Positions 43,171 to 51,634 are shown, counted from the stretch's first letter. The stretch: 64,000 nt of DNA from Microbacterium sorbitolivorans (GCF_003327285.1 NZ_KZ848477.1:1-64000); one strand, 5' to 3'. The notes: generated by a model from the letters alone, not told the origin. Made by a program: numbers and translations.

Positions 43171-43851
43171 TCAGTCGATCAGCGCGAGCGCGCGGTACGC
43201 GTCCTGCGTTGCGGCGCGGAGCATCGCCTGCTCGCGCGGCGACAGGTTGTCCTGCGGAACGTTCTGTCCGGTGGTGAGGCGGTAGAGCTCGTCGATCAGC
43301 TGCGTCGCCATCGAGACGAGGTTCGCGATCTCTTTGTCGTCGCGGTCGATCCACATGATCCGCGGCTCGTCGTGAAGCGGGCGGAAGTCGCGATGCTCCT
43401 CCCAGGCGAACAGCGTGCGCTCGGCGCCAAGCACGTGCTGCTGCCACCAGACCTGGCGCAGGTAGTGGCGCGGGATCGTGCGCCACGACTTGTTCGTCGT
43501 CTTGATCTCGGCGAGCACGATGCGGCCGTCGGCATCCTGCATCACGCCGTCGGGGGTCGCGAGGTGACGCTTCTCTACCTCGGCGCGGAACAGCGCGCCG
43601 GACGGGTGGATCCCGTGGTTCTCGAGCACCCACGCGGCGATCTCGGGTTCGCGACGGCGGCCGTGATCCGTGTACGCGTTTCCGGAGAAACCGCCGGGCT
43701 GAAGCTTCTGCTTCGCCGCGCGCAGGATCGACGCGGGGGTCGAGAGGTGCGCAACGTCGGTCGCGGTGATCCCCTGCGAGCGCGCACGCAACCAGGCGAC
43801 CCGATCGCTCGAGTCGGCCACAATGCGCGCCTGGAGCTCGGGGGAGATCAT
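43171..43851 (-). CDS. YqaJ-like viral recombinase/exonuclease family protein
   Basis: A 226-residue nuclease of the lambda-exonuclease/YqaJ type, often phage-associated but also chromosomal in actinobacteria. Motifs are RVAWLRARSQGITATDVAHL at the start, GRRREPEIAAWVLENHGIHP (metal-binding Glu), TPDGVMQDADGRIVLAEIKTTN with the PD...EIK catalytic triad, and HYLRQVWWQQHVLGAERTLF (the QV..Q motif). It should degrade DNA ends 5' to 3'. No phage genes surround it. The start MISPELQARI is preferred over a longer frame that lacks a ribosome site. Confidence 0.86.
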   Translation of the reverse strand: MISPELQARIVADSSDRVAWLRARSQGITATDVAHLSTPASILRAAKQKLQPGGFSGNAYTDHGRRREPEIAAWVLENHGIHPSGALFRAEVEKRHLATPDGVMQDADGRIVLAEIKTTNKSWRTIPRHYLRQVWWQQHVLGAERTLFAWEEHRDFRPLHDEPRIMWIDRDDKEIANLVSMATQLIDELYRLTTGQNVPQDNLSPREQAMLRAATQDAYRALALID

Positions 43852-43931
43852 GCTTTCGACCGTACTCCGCGCCCCTGAGGAACTCGGGAAAGACACAGCT
43901 GGAATGGTTGCGAGAAGTCAACATTCGGATT

Positions 43932-43968
43932 TATAGTTGAGTAACTTCAACCTTTGATGTTGGTCAAC
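43932..43968 (+). promoter_or_regulatory. promoter and MarR-type operators of the MFS exporter
   Basis: TATAGT is a good -10 box. It overlaps GTTGAGTAACTTCAAC (43936-43951), a dyad, and a second shorter dyad GTTGGTCAAC lies at 43959-43968. Such GTTGA/TCAAC boxes over the start site fit autoregulation by the two downstream MarR proteins. Confidence 0.68.
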
Positions 43969-44019
43969 GTTCTGCGCCAGTGCCGCCGCGGTTCCCGCCA
44001 CAAATTCGTTAGGAACGCA

Positions 44020-45738
44020 ATGTCAACCACCTCTTCAGCACCGCCGAAGATGTCACAGCGCCGGGTGCTCGAGGCACTCTCGGGCCTGATCCTCGGCATG
44101 TTCGTGTCGATGCTCGCATCGACCGTCGTCTCCAGCTCGCTTCCCGTCATCGTCTCCGACCTCGGCGGCACCCAGACCTCCTACACCTGGGTCGTCACGG
44201 CGACGCTTCTGACCACCGCGATCTCGACCCCGATCTGGGGCAAGCTCGCCGACCTCACGAACCGCAAGTTCCTCTACCAGCTCGCGATCGTCATCTTCGT
44301 CGTGGCGACCGCCATCGCCGGCTTCTCGCAGGACACGCACCTGCTCATCGCGATGCGCGCCGTGCAGGGCATCGGCGCCGGTGGCCTCGCGGCCCTCAGC
44401 CAGGTGCTGATGGCCGACATCATCAGCCCGCGTGAGCGTGGCCGTTACATGGGCCTCTTCGGCGCGGTCATGGCCGTCTCGACCGTCGGCGGCCCGCTGC
44501 TCGGTGGCTTCATCACCGACTCGATCAACTGGCGCTGGAACTTCTTCATCTCGCTCCCCTTCGCGATCGCGGCGCTCATCATGGTGCAGATCACGCTGAA
44601 GCTCCCCGAGCGCGAGCAGAAGAAGACGACGATCGACTACGCCGGCATCGTCTTCCTCTCGGTCGCGGTCTCGTCGCTGCTCATCTGGGTCTCGAACGCC
44701 GGATCCACCACCACCGACGACGCAGGCAACGCGCTCGCCTTCACCGACCTCAGCAACAACGACTGGTGGAGCCTCCTCACCGTGCTCATGGTCGGCGGCG
44801 CCATCGTCGCCACGATCGCGTTCATCATCGTCGAGTTCAAGTCGCGCGAGCCGCTCATCCCGCTCACGCTCTTCCGCAACAAGACCTTCACGCTCTCGGT
44901 CATCGCGTCGATCGCGACCGGCCTTGCGATGTTCGGCTCGTCGGTGTTCCTGAGCCAGTACATGCAGCTCTCGCGCGGCGCGACCCCGACCATGGCGGGC
45001 GTCATGACAATCCCCATGATCGCCGGCCTGCTGCTCTCGTCGATCATCATCGGTGCCTTCATCACGAAGTACGGCAAGTGGAAGGCCTACCTCGTCGTCG
45101 GCGCCGTGCTGCTGATCGCGGGCTCGTACCTGCTCTCGACGATCCACTACGACACGAACTTCGCGCTCGTCTCGCTCTACATGTTCCTGCTCGGCGCCGG
45201 CGTCGGTATGACGATGCAGAACCTCGTGCTCGTCGTTCAGAACGACACCGACCCGCGCGAGATCGGCGTCGCGAGCTCGGGCGTCACGTTCTTCCGCTCG
45301 CTCGGTGGAACCATCGGCGTCTCGGTCATGGGCGCGGCCCTCGCCTCGAAGGTCTCGGGCCTCATGACCTCGTCCGACACGACCGACCGCTTCATGGCGG
45401 CCGTCGCCGAGACCGGTGAGAAGGGCGCTGCCGCGCTGCAGAGCCTCAGCACCGGAACCCTCCCGAAGGTCTCCGAGCTGCCCGACGCCATCGCGCACAT
45501 CGTCGAAGACGTCTACGCGCAGGGCATCTCGCACTCGTTCCTCATCGCGGTTCCGTTCGCCGTGATCAGCCTCATCGCGATCGCGTTCATGCCGAACAAG
45601 TCGCTGACCCGCATGACCACCTCCGAGCGCACCCAGGCCAGCGAGGCCGACCTCGCGACCGTCTCGGTGCCGGAGGGCATGGGTGTGCTCACCGCAACCG
45701 GCAGCGTCAAGGTCATTGACGCCGACGACGAGCGATGA
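44020..45738 (+). CDS. MFS multidrug exporter (DHA2, 14-TM EmrB/QacA type)
   Basis: A 572-residue drug/proton antiporter. Motif C-like and A-like segments of the DHA2 family are visible: IVSDLGGTQTSYTWVVTATL, ISTPIWGKLADLTNRKFLYQ (motif A), MRAVQGIGAGGLAALSQVLM and AVSTVGGPLLGGFITDSINW (motif C), then WRWNFFISLPFAI. About 14 hydrophobic helices are predicted with a polar C-terminal tail. AGGA precedes the ATG. The gene overlaps the first of two MarR genes by 4 nt, and MarR-type operators lie in its promoter. It probably exports toxic compounds on induction. Only one GGATCC is present in the gene. Confidence 0.94.
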   Translation: MSTTSSAPPKMSQRRVLEALSGLILGMFVSMLASTVVSSSLPVIVSDLGGTQTSYTWVVTATLLTTAISTPIWGKLADLTNRKFLYQLAIVIFVVATAIAGFSQDTHLLIAMRAVQGIGAGGLAALSQVLMADIISPRERGRYMGLFGAVMAVSTVGGPLLGGFITDSINWRWNFFISLPFAIAALIMVQITLKLPEREQKKTTIDYAGIVFLSVAVSSLLIWVSNAGSTTTDDAGNALAFTDLSNNDWWSLLTVLMVGGAIVATIAFIIVEFKSREPLIPLTLFRNKTFTLSVIASIATGLAMFGSSVFLSQYMQLSRGATPTMAGVMTIPMIAGLLLSSIIIGAFITKYGKWKAYLVVGAVLLIAGSYLLSTIHYDTNFALVSLYMFLLGAGVGMTMQNLVLVVQNDTDPREIGVASSGVTFFRSLGGTIGVSVMGAALASKVSGLMTSSDTTDRFMAAVAETGEKGAAALQSLSTGTLPKVSELPDAIAHIVEDVYAQGISHSFLIAVPFAVISLIAIAFMPNKSLTRMTTSERTQASEADLATVSVPEGMGVLTATGSVKVIDADDER

Positions 45739-46370
45739 CCATTCAGGCGCCCGCCGATACTGACCCCACGGGGGCGGTAGCGGCGGGCGCCTCCGCGCGG
45801 GAGGTTGCGGATCCGGGATCCGGCGTTGCTGCCGTGCCCGGTTCTGGATCCGGTTCCGGGGCTTCCTCGGGATCCGGTTCGGGATCCGCTTCCGGGCGCG
45901 ATCTCGAAGCCGGATCCGAGCCCGCTTCGGATCGCGCGGAGGCGTTGACGGCGCTCGGCGGATCCTTCGAGGCGCTCATGCGTCAGTGGCGGCGGTCGTA
46001 CTCTGAGGCCGCGGCGTGCGTCTCGCCCGGCATGCTTCCCGGCACCTACAAGGTGCTGACGATGATCGCGCACCAGGGTGCCGCGACCGTCTCGACGCTC
46101 GCCGAGCATCTCGAGTCCGACAAGGGCTTCGTGAGCCGCACGGTTTCCGAGCTCGAGGATCTCTCCCTCGTGACCCGGGTACCGGATCCGAATGACGGGC
46201 GCGTGCGCCTCATCTCGCTCACCGAGCTCGGCAGCGCGCGCCTGCATCACGCGCGGGCGCCGTACCAGCACCTGCTCGCGGAGGTGCTCGACACCTGGCC
46301 CGTCGCGACAATCTCGCAGCTGACGACGCTGATCAACGCCCTCGCGTCGGGCGAGACGCCGCACGAATAG
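45735..46370 (+). CDS. MarR family regulator with Gly/Ser-rich N-terminal extension
   Basis: A 211-residue MarR repressor. Residues 75-205 are the winged-helix core: SFEALMRQWRRSYSEAAACV, LTMIAHQGAATVSTLAEHLE, SDKGFVSRTVSELEDLSLVT and the wing RVPDPNDGRVRLISLTELG. The first 65 residues are low-complexity Gly/Ser/Ala (for example SGSGSGASSGSGSGSASG) and are absent from ordinary MarR proteins; their DNA carries six GGATCC words in about 120 bp. ATG overlaps the exporter stop (ATGA). It probably represses the exporter operon and responds to an exported ligand. Confidence 0.88.
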   Translation: MTIQAPADTDPTGAVAAGASAREVADPGSGVAAVPGSGSGSGASSGSGSGSASGRDLEAGSEPASDRAEALTALGGSFEALMRQWRRSYSEAAACVSPGMLPGTYKVLTMIAHQGAATVSTLAEHLESDKGFVSRTVSELEDLSLVTRVPDPNDGRVRLISLTELGSARLHHARAPYQHLLAEVLDTWPVATISQLTTLINALASGETPHE

Positions 46371-46411
46371 GGGTTTTGCGGTGCGTGAGGTTACCGGGGA
46401 GAATACAGGTG

Positions 46412-46858
46412 ATGAGTAGCTCCTTGCCTTCGCGTGACGACGCGATCCAGGCCGTCGAGGGCGAGTTCATGCAGATGGTGAGCCGCTTTCGACGGCTGAT
46501 CGCCCGCCGTGCCGAGCAGCTCTCCCCCGGTCTGCTGCCGGGCGCCTACAAGGTGTTCACGACGATCCTGCAATCGGGGCCGCTGACCGCGTCGGCGCTC
46601 GTCGACCAGCTCATGCTCGACAAGAGTCAGCTGAGCCGCACGATCACCGACCTCGAGAAGCGCGGCCTCATCGAGCGCACGCCGGATCCGAACGACCGCC
46701 GCTCCCACCTCCTCTCCGCCACGGAGAAGGGCCGGGCCGGCCACGCCGCGTTCCACACGACACCCGAGACCCGCACGCTGCGCGCGAAGCTCGACGACTG
46801 GGACATCGACGACATCCACCGCCTCGCGACGCTCCTCCACGCGCTGAACGCGGACTGA
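46412..46858 (+). CDS. second MarR family regulator
   Basis: A 148-residue MarR protein of normal length. It shares the arrangement of the preceding one: FMQMVSRFRRLIARRAEQLS, GLLPGAYKVFTTILQSGPLT, SALVDQLMLDKSQLSRTITD (recognition helix) and the wing ERTPDPNDRRSHLLSATEKG. The two look like diverged duplicates (compare SPGLLPGAYKV here with SPGMLPGTYKV there). It lies 41 bp after the first and is probably in the same operon. A GTG directly before the ATG is an alternative start. Confidence 0.9.
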   Translation: MSSSLPSRDDAIQAVEGEFMQMVSRFRRLIARRAEQLSPGLLPGAYKVFTTILQSGPLTASALVDQLMLDKSQLSRTITDLEKRGLIERTPDPNDRRSHLLSATEKGRAGHAAFHTTPETRTLRAKLDDWDIDDIHRLATLLHALNAD

Positions 46859-46914
46859 GGGCGGCAGGCGCGCGAGCCCTGTCAGGATCGCGCCTGGCCC
46901 CGTACGATAGGGGC

Positions 46915-47475
46915 GTGCAGGAAGATATCGTTCGCAAGGAGACCGAGGCGCGGCCGGCACGGCCCACCCTGCGCGTCCTTGCGGCGACATTGCTTGTGTG
47001 CGTGGGCATCATCCTCCCCTCGGCCGCGACTTCCTCCGACGCGACCTGGAACGACTCCGAATCCGCGTCCGGCTCGCTCTCGGCAGCGACGATTCCACCT
47101 CCTACTCGTGCCGCAAGCTGCACATACAGCCCCGGCTTGCTCGGACTGGGCGCACGAGTGCAGATCTATTGGTATCTGCCCGCGGGATACAGCCTCGGCA
47201 GCATCGTGACCGAGGCTTCAACGAGCGGCCTCGGCTCAGCTCTGGCGCCGCTGACCGGCTTCTCTCTCAGCGCGAATACCACTCTTCAGTCGAACGGCTC
47301 GTACCGTACAGAAGTCCCCACCAACCTGCTCGGCGGGCTCCTCGGATTGGGAAGCGAGCTGGAGATCTCGCTCTCTGTTGCGGATCCGAGCGGCTGGCGT
47401 TCGCAGCCCCTCCGGGTCGCGACAAACGCGGGCCTCATCGCGGGGCTCGGCGGCAACTGCCGAAACCTGAACTAG
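46915..47475 (+). CDS. secreted protein with SipW-type (TasA/CalY-like) N terminus
   Basis: A 186-residue exported protein starting at GTG. The N terminus (LRVLAATLLVCVGIILPSAA) is a signal-type hydrophobic segment followed by ATWNDSESASGSLSAATI, the same pattern (AxWxDxExxxxSLxAxT) seen in the two precursors of the neighbouring operon. The rest is Leu/Gly/Ser-rich with two Cys (ASCTYSPGLLGLGARVQIYW; ending GLGGNCRNLN), suggesting a small disulphide-bonded beta domain. No enzyme motif is seen. It probably is another substrate of the SipW-like peptidase encoded convergently, or a related surface-fibre subunit. Confidence 0.75.
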   Translation: MQEDIVRKETEARPARPTLRVLAATLLVCVGIILPSAATSSDATWNDSESASGSLSAATIPPPTRAASCTYSPGLLGLGARVQIYWYLPAGYSLGSIVTEASTSGLGSALAPLTGFSLSANTTLQSNGSYRTEVPTNLLGGLLGLGSELEISLSVADPSGWRSQPLRVATNAGLIAGLGGNCRNLN

Positions 47476-47530
47476 GGCACGGGCCGACGTCGCACCGGGC
47501 CGCGAGATTTTTCGGCCAGGGAGAACGAGA

Positions 47531-48106
47531 TCATCGCGCCCGCCTCACCGCGCGCGCGATTGTGATCGCGGCACCGGCGCCCAACGCGCCGATGGCGGCG
47601 CAAGCGAGACCCCAGAGGGTCATGGACCCGGTGGGCTGCAGGGGCGTCTGCGGCCCTTCGGCGTCGTTTGGTTCGCCGACGCCGGAGGCCGTGAGGCGCA
47701 GCGATCCTTGCGCCGATTCGGGCAGGTCCGTCGGCGCCACGACGATAAGGTGCAGGTATGCCGCGTCGGTATCCGGCATGGAGAGCAACTCGGTTCCGTC
47801 CTCGAGCAGGCGCCCCAGAGGGCGCAGGTGTGTCTCCCCCGCCGCGCACGCGCCTCCCTCCCACTCGGTCGCGCACCGAAAGGCCTCCACCTCGAGCCCG
47901 AGGTCGCCCACCTCGGCGAGCGAGACGGTGACCGTTCCGGGCTCCCCCGGCGTCGTGGTCACGTCGACGAACCACTCGACGGTCGTGCCGGGCGAAAGCT
48001 GTGCCGCGGTCTCGGCATCGAGATCCGACGAGATATGGATCCGGTCGCCGTCGTCGCTCGGCGTCGCCGCGAGCCCCACCGCGACGGCGAAAAGCAGCGC
48101 GCTCAT
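47531..48106 (-). CDS. membrane-anchored exported protein of the SipW locus
   Basis: A 191-residue protein with an N-terminal signal segment (MSALLFAVAVGLAATPS), an extracytoplasmic beta-rich region containing two Cys (EAFRCATEWEGGACAAGETH), a short linker and a C-terminal transmembrane helix (MTLWGLACAAIGALGAGAAI) with a basic tail (RAVRRAR). Its ATG overlaps the signal peptidase stop by 4 nt, so it is the last gene of a tightly coupled four-gene operon with two SipW-type precursors. It may anchor or assemble the secreted subunits; I recognise no family. Confidence 0.75.
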   Translation of the reverse strand: MSALLFAVAVGLAATPSDDGDRIHISSDLDAETAAQLSPGTTVEWFVDVTTTPGEPGTVTVSLAEVGDLGLEVEAFRCATEWEGGACAAGETHLRPLGRLLEDGTELLSMPDTDAAYLHLIVVAPTDLPESAQGSLRLTASGVGEPNDAEGPQTPLQPTGSMTLWGLACAAIGALGAGAAITIARAVRRAR

Positions 48107-48651
48107 TCGTCTCTCCGCTCTCGCGGCCAGAACGCCCACCCCACGAGCGCGCCCGCGACGAGCGTCATCGCGCCCATCACGATCGGGTTGCCGAACGAGG
48201 CGAGCGTCGTGGCGATGCCCGGGATCGAGAACATGACCGAGCGCACCGTCGTCACCGTGTACGGGTACGGGTCGTCCTGCTCGTTCGCGTCGCCCCGCAT
48301 CGTGATGACGCACTCGTCGGCGCTGGAACCCGGCTCGACGCTCGTCACGCGGTGCGTGACGGGAAGCTCATCCTCGCCCCGGTCGACCGTGACGACGTTG
48401 CCGACCTCGATCTCGCTCGCCGGAACCTCCTGCACGATCGCGACGGATCCGGTCGGGATCGTCGGCGACATGGATCCGGTGCGGAACATGATCAGCGAGA
48501 TGTTCAGCGTGAACGCGAGCACGAGCAGCACGAGGCACAGGGCGCCGAGCGCGGCGGCGATCCACAGCAGCACGTCGCCGATCACCCGCATGGGGTGCGG
48601 ATGCTTCCTGCGGGCCTCGCGCAGCGACGCCCTGGTCTCGGTGAGGGTCAT
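48103..48651 (-). CDS. sipW: signal peptidase I (SipW-like)
   Basis: A 182-residue membrane protease of the archaeal/ER-like SipW type. Two hydrophobic segments flank the catalytic domain (VLLWIAAALGALCLVLLVLA; MGAMTLVAGALVGWAFWP). The active-site Ser is in FRTGSMSPTIPTGSVAIVQE. The second conserved block is DELPVTHRVTSVEPG, where His replaces the usual Lys, as expected for SipW, followed by CVITMRGDANEQDDPYPY with the Asp motif. It should process the two precursors encoded just upstream, whose genes it overlaps (ATGA). Confidence 0.9.
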   Translation of the reverse strand: MTLTETRASLREARRKHPHPMRVIGDVLLWIAAALGALCLVLLVLAFTLNISLIMFRTGSMSPTIPTGSVAIVQEVPASEIEVGNVVTVDRGEDELPVTHRVTSVEPGSSADECVITMRGDANEQDDPYPYTVTTVRSVMFSIPGIATTLASFGNPIVMGAMTLVAGALVGWAFWPRERRDE

Positions 48652-49247
48652 GTGTTTTGTGCGTTCACGGTCCAGCGCGGCGCCACCGTAAGCCCCTGCG
48701 CGGCGTTGTCCGTGTTCGCGGGCATCGTGATCTCGAAGCAGTAGGTGATCGTGGATCCGCCGTTCGCGTCGAGATTCTGAGTCGCGGTGGGCGCGGTGGT
48801 GAGGACGGATCCGCGAGGCACGAGGACCGTGCCCGCGTCGAACGCGGCCGCGTCGCACGCTCCCGCGGTGCTGCTCACGCCGTATGTCAGGTAGGCGCCG
48901 AGCGCGGATCCGTTCGCCGCGTCCGCGGCGAGGCTCGCGGTGCCGGCGGCGGATCCGGTCGTCGTGCGAACCGAAAACGATGCGTGCACGGTTGTTTCGG
49001 GAATCAGCCCGGCCGCCGGAGCGTCGAACGCGAGTTGCGCGGGGCCCTCCGCGGGATGATCCGTGAAGGTCGCGCCGTCGGTGGATCCGACGATTCCGAA
49101 CGTGCCAGCGGTGAGGCTCGCCGTCGCGGTCTCGTTGTCGGTCCAGGCGGCGAGGGTGGAGGCCGCGCCGATGCCGACGACGACGCCCGCGGCGAGAAGG
49201 GCGCGCACCTTCTGCGATGCGCGCCTCCCCCGCCGACGATCCGTCAT
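48648..49247 (-). CDS. SipW-dependent-type secreted protein (TasA/CalY-like) 2
   Basis: A 199-residue precursor. A basic start (MTDRRRGRRASQKVRALLAA) and hydrophobic segment precede STLAAWTDNETATASLTAGT, the hallmark SipW-type cleavage region in which AxWTDxE follows the hydrophobic core. The mature part is beta-rich and Ala/Thr-rich with two Cys (TAGACDAAAFDAG; STITYCFEITMPAN), resembling camelysin/TasA-type fibre subunits. The start overlaps the preceding gene's TAA (TAATG) and its stop overlaps the signal peptidase start, so subunits and protease are made together. Confidence 0.85.
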   Translation of the reverse strand: MTDRRRGRRASQKVRALLAAGVVVGIGAASTLAAWTDNETATASLTAGTFGIVGSTDGATFTDHPAEGPAQLAFDAPAAGLIPETTVHASFSVRTTTGSAAGTASLAADAANGSALGAYLTYGVSSTAGACDAAAFDAGTVLVPRGSVLTTAPTATQNLDANGGSTITYCFEITMPANTDNAAQGLTVAPRWTVNAQNT

Positions 49248-49855
49248 TAGCTAGCGTCGTTCGACGTTGCCACGAACTCCCACGTTGCCTCGGCTGTCTG
49301 GCCCTGGGCGAGGTCGGGCGATGCCGTCACCTGGATGCAGAGCTGGACGGCGGTGCCGGCCGCGCCATCGCCGGCGACAAGATCGACGGTGTTCGTCGCG
49401 GCGTTTGCGCCGTCGAGTGCGTCGGCGGATCCGAGGAGCGTGCCGGCCGCGAGGGTCGTCGCGTCGCAGGTCGCGGTCGGGTCGATGGCCGCGATCTCGT
49501 ACGCGTAGTCGGCGACGGCGCCCGTCGCGGTGGCCGCGGAGGGCTGCGCCAGGGTTCCGGAGACCGTCGTGGCGGCGTCGAGGCGCACGAAGAACGAGTC
49601 GTAGACGACCTGCTCCGGGACCATGTTGTCGGTCGTGAGCGTGAACACCTCGGCCGCGGCGTCTGCTGTGGCGTGCTCGGTGTACGTGGCGTTGTCGGTG
49701 GATCCCTCGAGGTTGAACGAACCCGACGCAAAGTCGGCCGTCACGAATTCGGAGTCGTTCCACGCGGCAAGCGTGTAGGCGCCGCCGACGCCAACAACGG
49801 CACCGGCAGCCAGAATGGCAAGAACCTTACGACGACGCGAAGCTGTCTGAGACAT
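49247..49855 (-). CDS. SipW-dependent-type secreted protein (TasA/CalY-like) 1
   Basis: A 202-residue precursor, paralogous to the next gene. It starts MSQTASRRRKVLAILAAGAV and then has AYTLAAWNDSEFVTADFASG, the SipW-type cleavage region. The mature domain contains SFNLEGSTDNATYTEHATAD, a PEQVVYDSFFVRLDAA strand and two Cys (DPTATCDATTLAAG; AVQLCIQVTASPD). Cell-surface fibre or biofilm-matrix function is inferred from the TasA/CalY family. It is first in the operon; the promoter should lie in the 130 bp upstream. An AAGGG site precedes the ATG. Confidence 0.86.
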   Translation of the reverse strand: MSQTASRRRKVLAILAAGAVVGVGGAYTLAAWNDSEFVTADFASGSFNLEGSTDNATYTEHATADAAAEVFTLTTDNMVPEQVVYDSFFVRLDAATTVSGTLAQPSAATATGAVADYAYEIAAIDPTATCDATTLAAGTLLGSADALDGANAATNTVDLVAGDGAAGTAVQLCIQVTASPDLAQGQTAEATWEFVATSNDAS

Positions 49856-49985
49856 GTGTGGAGCACCCTTTGCGCTCGCGGGCCGCGCACGGTTGGCGCT
49901 CGAAACCCGCGACTTACCCCCAATTATGGGGGAGTACTGCGCGATTCTCAACTAACTCCCAGGAAAGCGGCCCGACCCCACACCC

Positions 49986-50092
49986 CGCGAGATCGCATAG
50001 TTTTCGCGACATCTCACCGAATTCAGTGCGACCTCGCGAAAAGAGTGCGACCTCGCGGAAGTGGGACCACAAAAGAGTGCGATCTCGCGGAA
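49986..50092. repeat. second copy of the CGCGAGATCTCAC/GTGCGACCTCGCG dyad element
   Basis: GCGAGATCGCATAGTTTTC then GCGACATCTCACC (19-bp offset), GAATTCA, then TGCGACCTCGCGAAAAGAG and TGCGACCTCGCGG (19-bp offset), with a third TGCGATCTCGCGG. It shares an identical 31-bp core with 27579-27609. Confidence 0.85.
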
Positions 50093-50124
50093 AGGTGGGG
50101 CCGACCCGGGAGTCGGCCCCACCT
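50093..50124 (-). terminator. terminator after tctA
   Basis: A perfect 13-bp stem, AGGTGGGGCCGAC with GTCGGCCCCACCT, 13 bp past the permease stop. Confidence 0.8.
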
Positions 50125-50137
50125 GGAGGAGTAGCCC

Positions 50138-51634
50138 CTACGCGCGGCGGGCGCGGAGGCGGCTGACGACCGAGAATCCAAGCACCACGATGAGCACGCC
50201 GTAAAGCGTCAGCGCGATCGGGCCCTGCACCAGCACCGAGAAGTCGCCGTTGGCGCTCATCGCGGCGTCGCGCAGGCTCGTCTCGGCGAGCGGGCCGAGC
50301 ACCATGCCGATGATGAGCGGCGCGAGCGGGAAGTCGAGGGCGCGCATGAGGAAGCCCACGATTCCGACCCCGAGAAGCATCGCGAGGTCGAAGGTCGATC
50401 CCGACGAGGCGTAGATACCCATGGCACAGAACATGGTGATTCCGGCGTACAGGTAGGGGCGCGGGATCAGCAGCAGCTTCGCCCACAGCATCGCGAACGG
50501 CAGGTTCAGGATCAGCAGCACCACCATCGCGATGAAGAAGCTCGCCAGCAGCGACCACACGAGGTCGGGCGCGCGGTCGAATAGCAGCGGGCCCGGTTGC
50601 AGGCCGTACTGCTGGAACGCCGCGAGCATGATCGCCGCCGTCGCCGAGATCGGCAGACCGAGCGAGAGCAGCGCGCCCATCGCCATGCCGGTCGTCGAGT
50701 TACCGGCCGCCTCCGGGGCCGCCAGGCCGCGGATCGCGCCCTTGCCGAACTGCGGATCCTTGCGGCGCGCGTCGAGCCGCTTCTCGACTCCGTAGGCGAG
50801 GAAGGTGGGGATCTCGGATCCGCCGGCCGGCACGACGCCGAACGGGAGGCCGATCGCGGTACCGCGCAGCCACGCGGGCGCCGCCTCGCGCAGCTCGCTC
50901 TTCGACAGCCACGGCCGCCCCTTGGGGCGCACGATCGCCTTGCCGACGATGTGACGCTCCATGCAGGCCACGTAGATGACCTCGCCGAGCGCGAGAATCG
51001 CGACCGTCACGGTGACGAGCGAGATGCCGTCGAACAGGTACGGGGATCCCATCGTGAAGCGCTGGGCGCCCGAGACGCCGTCGATGCCGATGACGGCGAT
51101 GCCGAGGCCGAGGAACAGCGACGCGAGGCCCTTGACGGTGTCGTCGGTGACGACCGTCGAGGTGGCCGCGAAGGCGAACACGGCGAGGGCGAAGAACTCG
51201 GCCGGGCCGAACTGCGTCGAGAAATCGGCGAGCACGGGGGCGAGGAAGACGACGCAGATCGAGGCGATGAATCCACCGATGAACGCTCCGATGGCGGCGG
51301 TCGCGAGCGCCTTCGCCGCGCGCCCGTCGAGCGCCATCTTGTGGCCCTCGAACGTCGACGCGATCGCCGACGCCTGGCCGGGCGTGTTCATGAGGATGCC
51401 CATGGTCGAGTCGCCGAAGAGGCCACCGAAGTAGACGCCCGAGAACATGATGAACGCGGCCGTCGGGTCGAGCGCGAACGTCACGGGCAGGAGCAGCGCG
51501 ACGGCCATCGAGGATCCGAGGCCGGGAAGCACGCCCACGGCGGTTCCGAGCACGCAACCGATGAGCACCCAGAGCAGGTTTTGCAGCGAGAGGGCTCCGA
51601 TGAAGCCGTCGCCAAGAAGCTGAAGAGTATCCAT
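50138..51634 (-). CDS. tctA: tripartite tricarboxylate transporter permease, large subunit
   Basis: Large membrane subunit of a TTT importer, 498 residues with about 12 hydrophobic helices. Family blocks include GTAVGVLPGLGSSMAVALLL, FIMFSGVYFGGLFGDSTMGI, LMNTPGQASAIASTFEGHKM and PAGGSEIPTFLAYGVEKRLD, and ALLSLGLPISATAAIMLAAF. It imports a carboxylate such as citrate with TctB, using a soluble or lipid-linked TctC. The start MDTLQLLGDG has GGGAG upstream and lies 2 bp after the tctB stop. The divergent CitA/CitB-like two-component genes probably control it. Confidence 0.95.
   Translation of the reverse strand: MDTLQLLGDGFIGALSLQNLLWVLIGCVLGTAVGVLPGLGSSMAVALLLPVTFALDPTAAFIMFSGVYFGGLFGDSTMGILMNTPGQASAIASTFEGHKMALDGRAAKALATAAIGAFIGGFIASICVVFLAPVLADFSTQFGPAEFFALAVFAFAATSTVVTDDTVKGLASLFLGLGIAVIGIDGVSGAQRFTMGSPYLFDGISLVTVTVAILALGEVIYVACMERHIVGKAIVRPKGRPWLSKSELREAAPAWLRGTAIGLPFGVVPAGGSEIPTFLAYGVEKRLDARRKDPQFGKGAIRGLAAPEAAGNSTTGMAMGALLSLGLPISATAAIMLAAFQQYGLQPGPLLFDRAPDLVWSLLASFFIAMVVLLILNLPFAMLWAKLLLIPRPYLYAGITMFCAMGIYASSGSTFDLAMLLGVGIVGFLMRALDFPLAPLIIGMVLGPLAETSLRDAAMSANGDFSVLVQGPIALTLYGVLIVVLGFSVVSRLRARRA

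Noticed and set aside
43171-43851. Prophage remnant around the YqaJ-like nuclease gene
   Set aside because: The flanks are rplJ/rplL and an exporter; no other phage gene, integrase or attachment repeat is seen.
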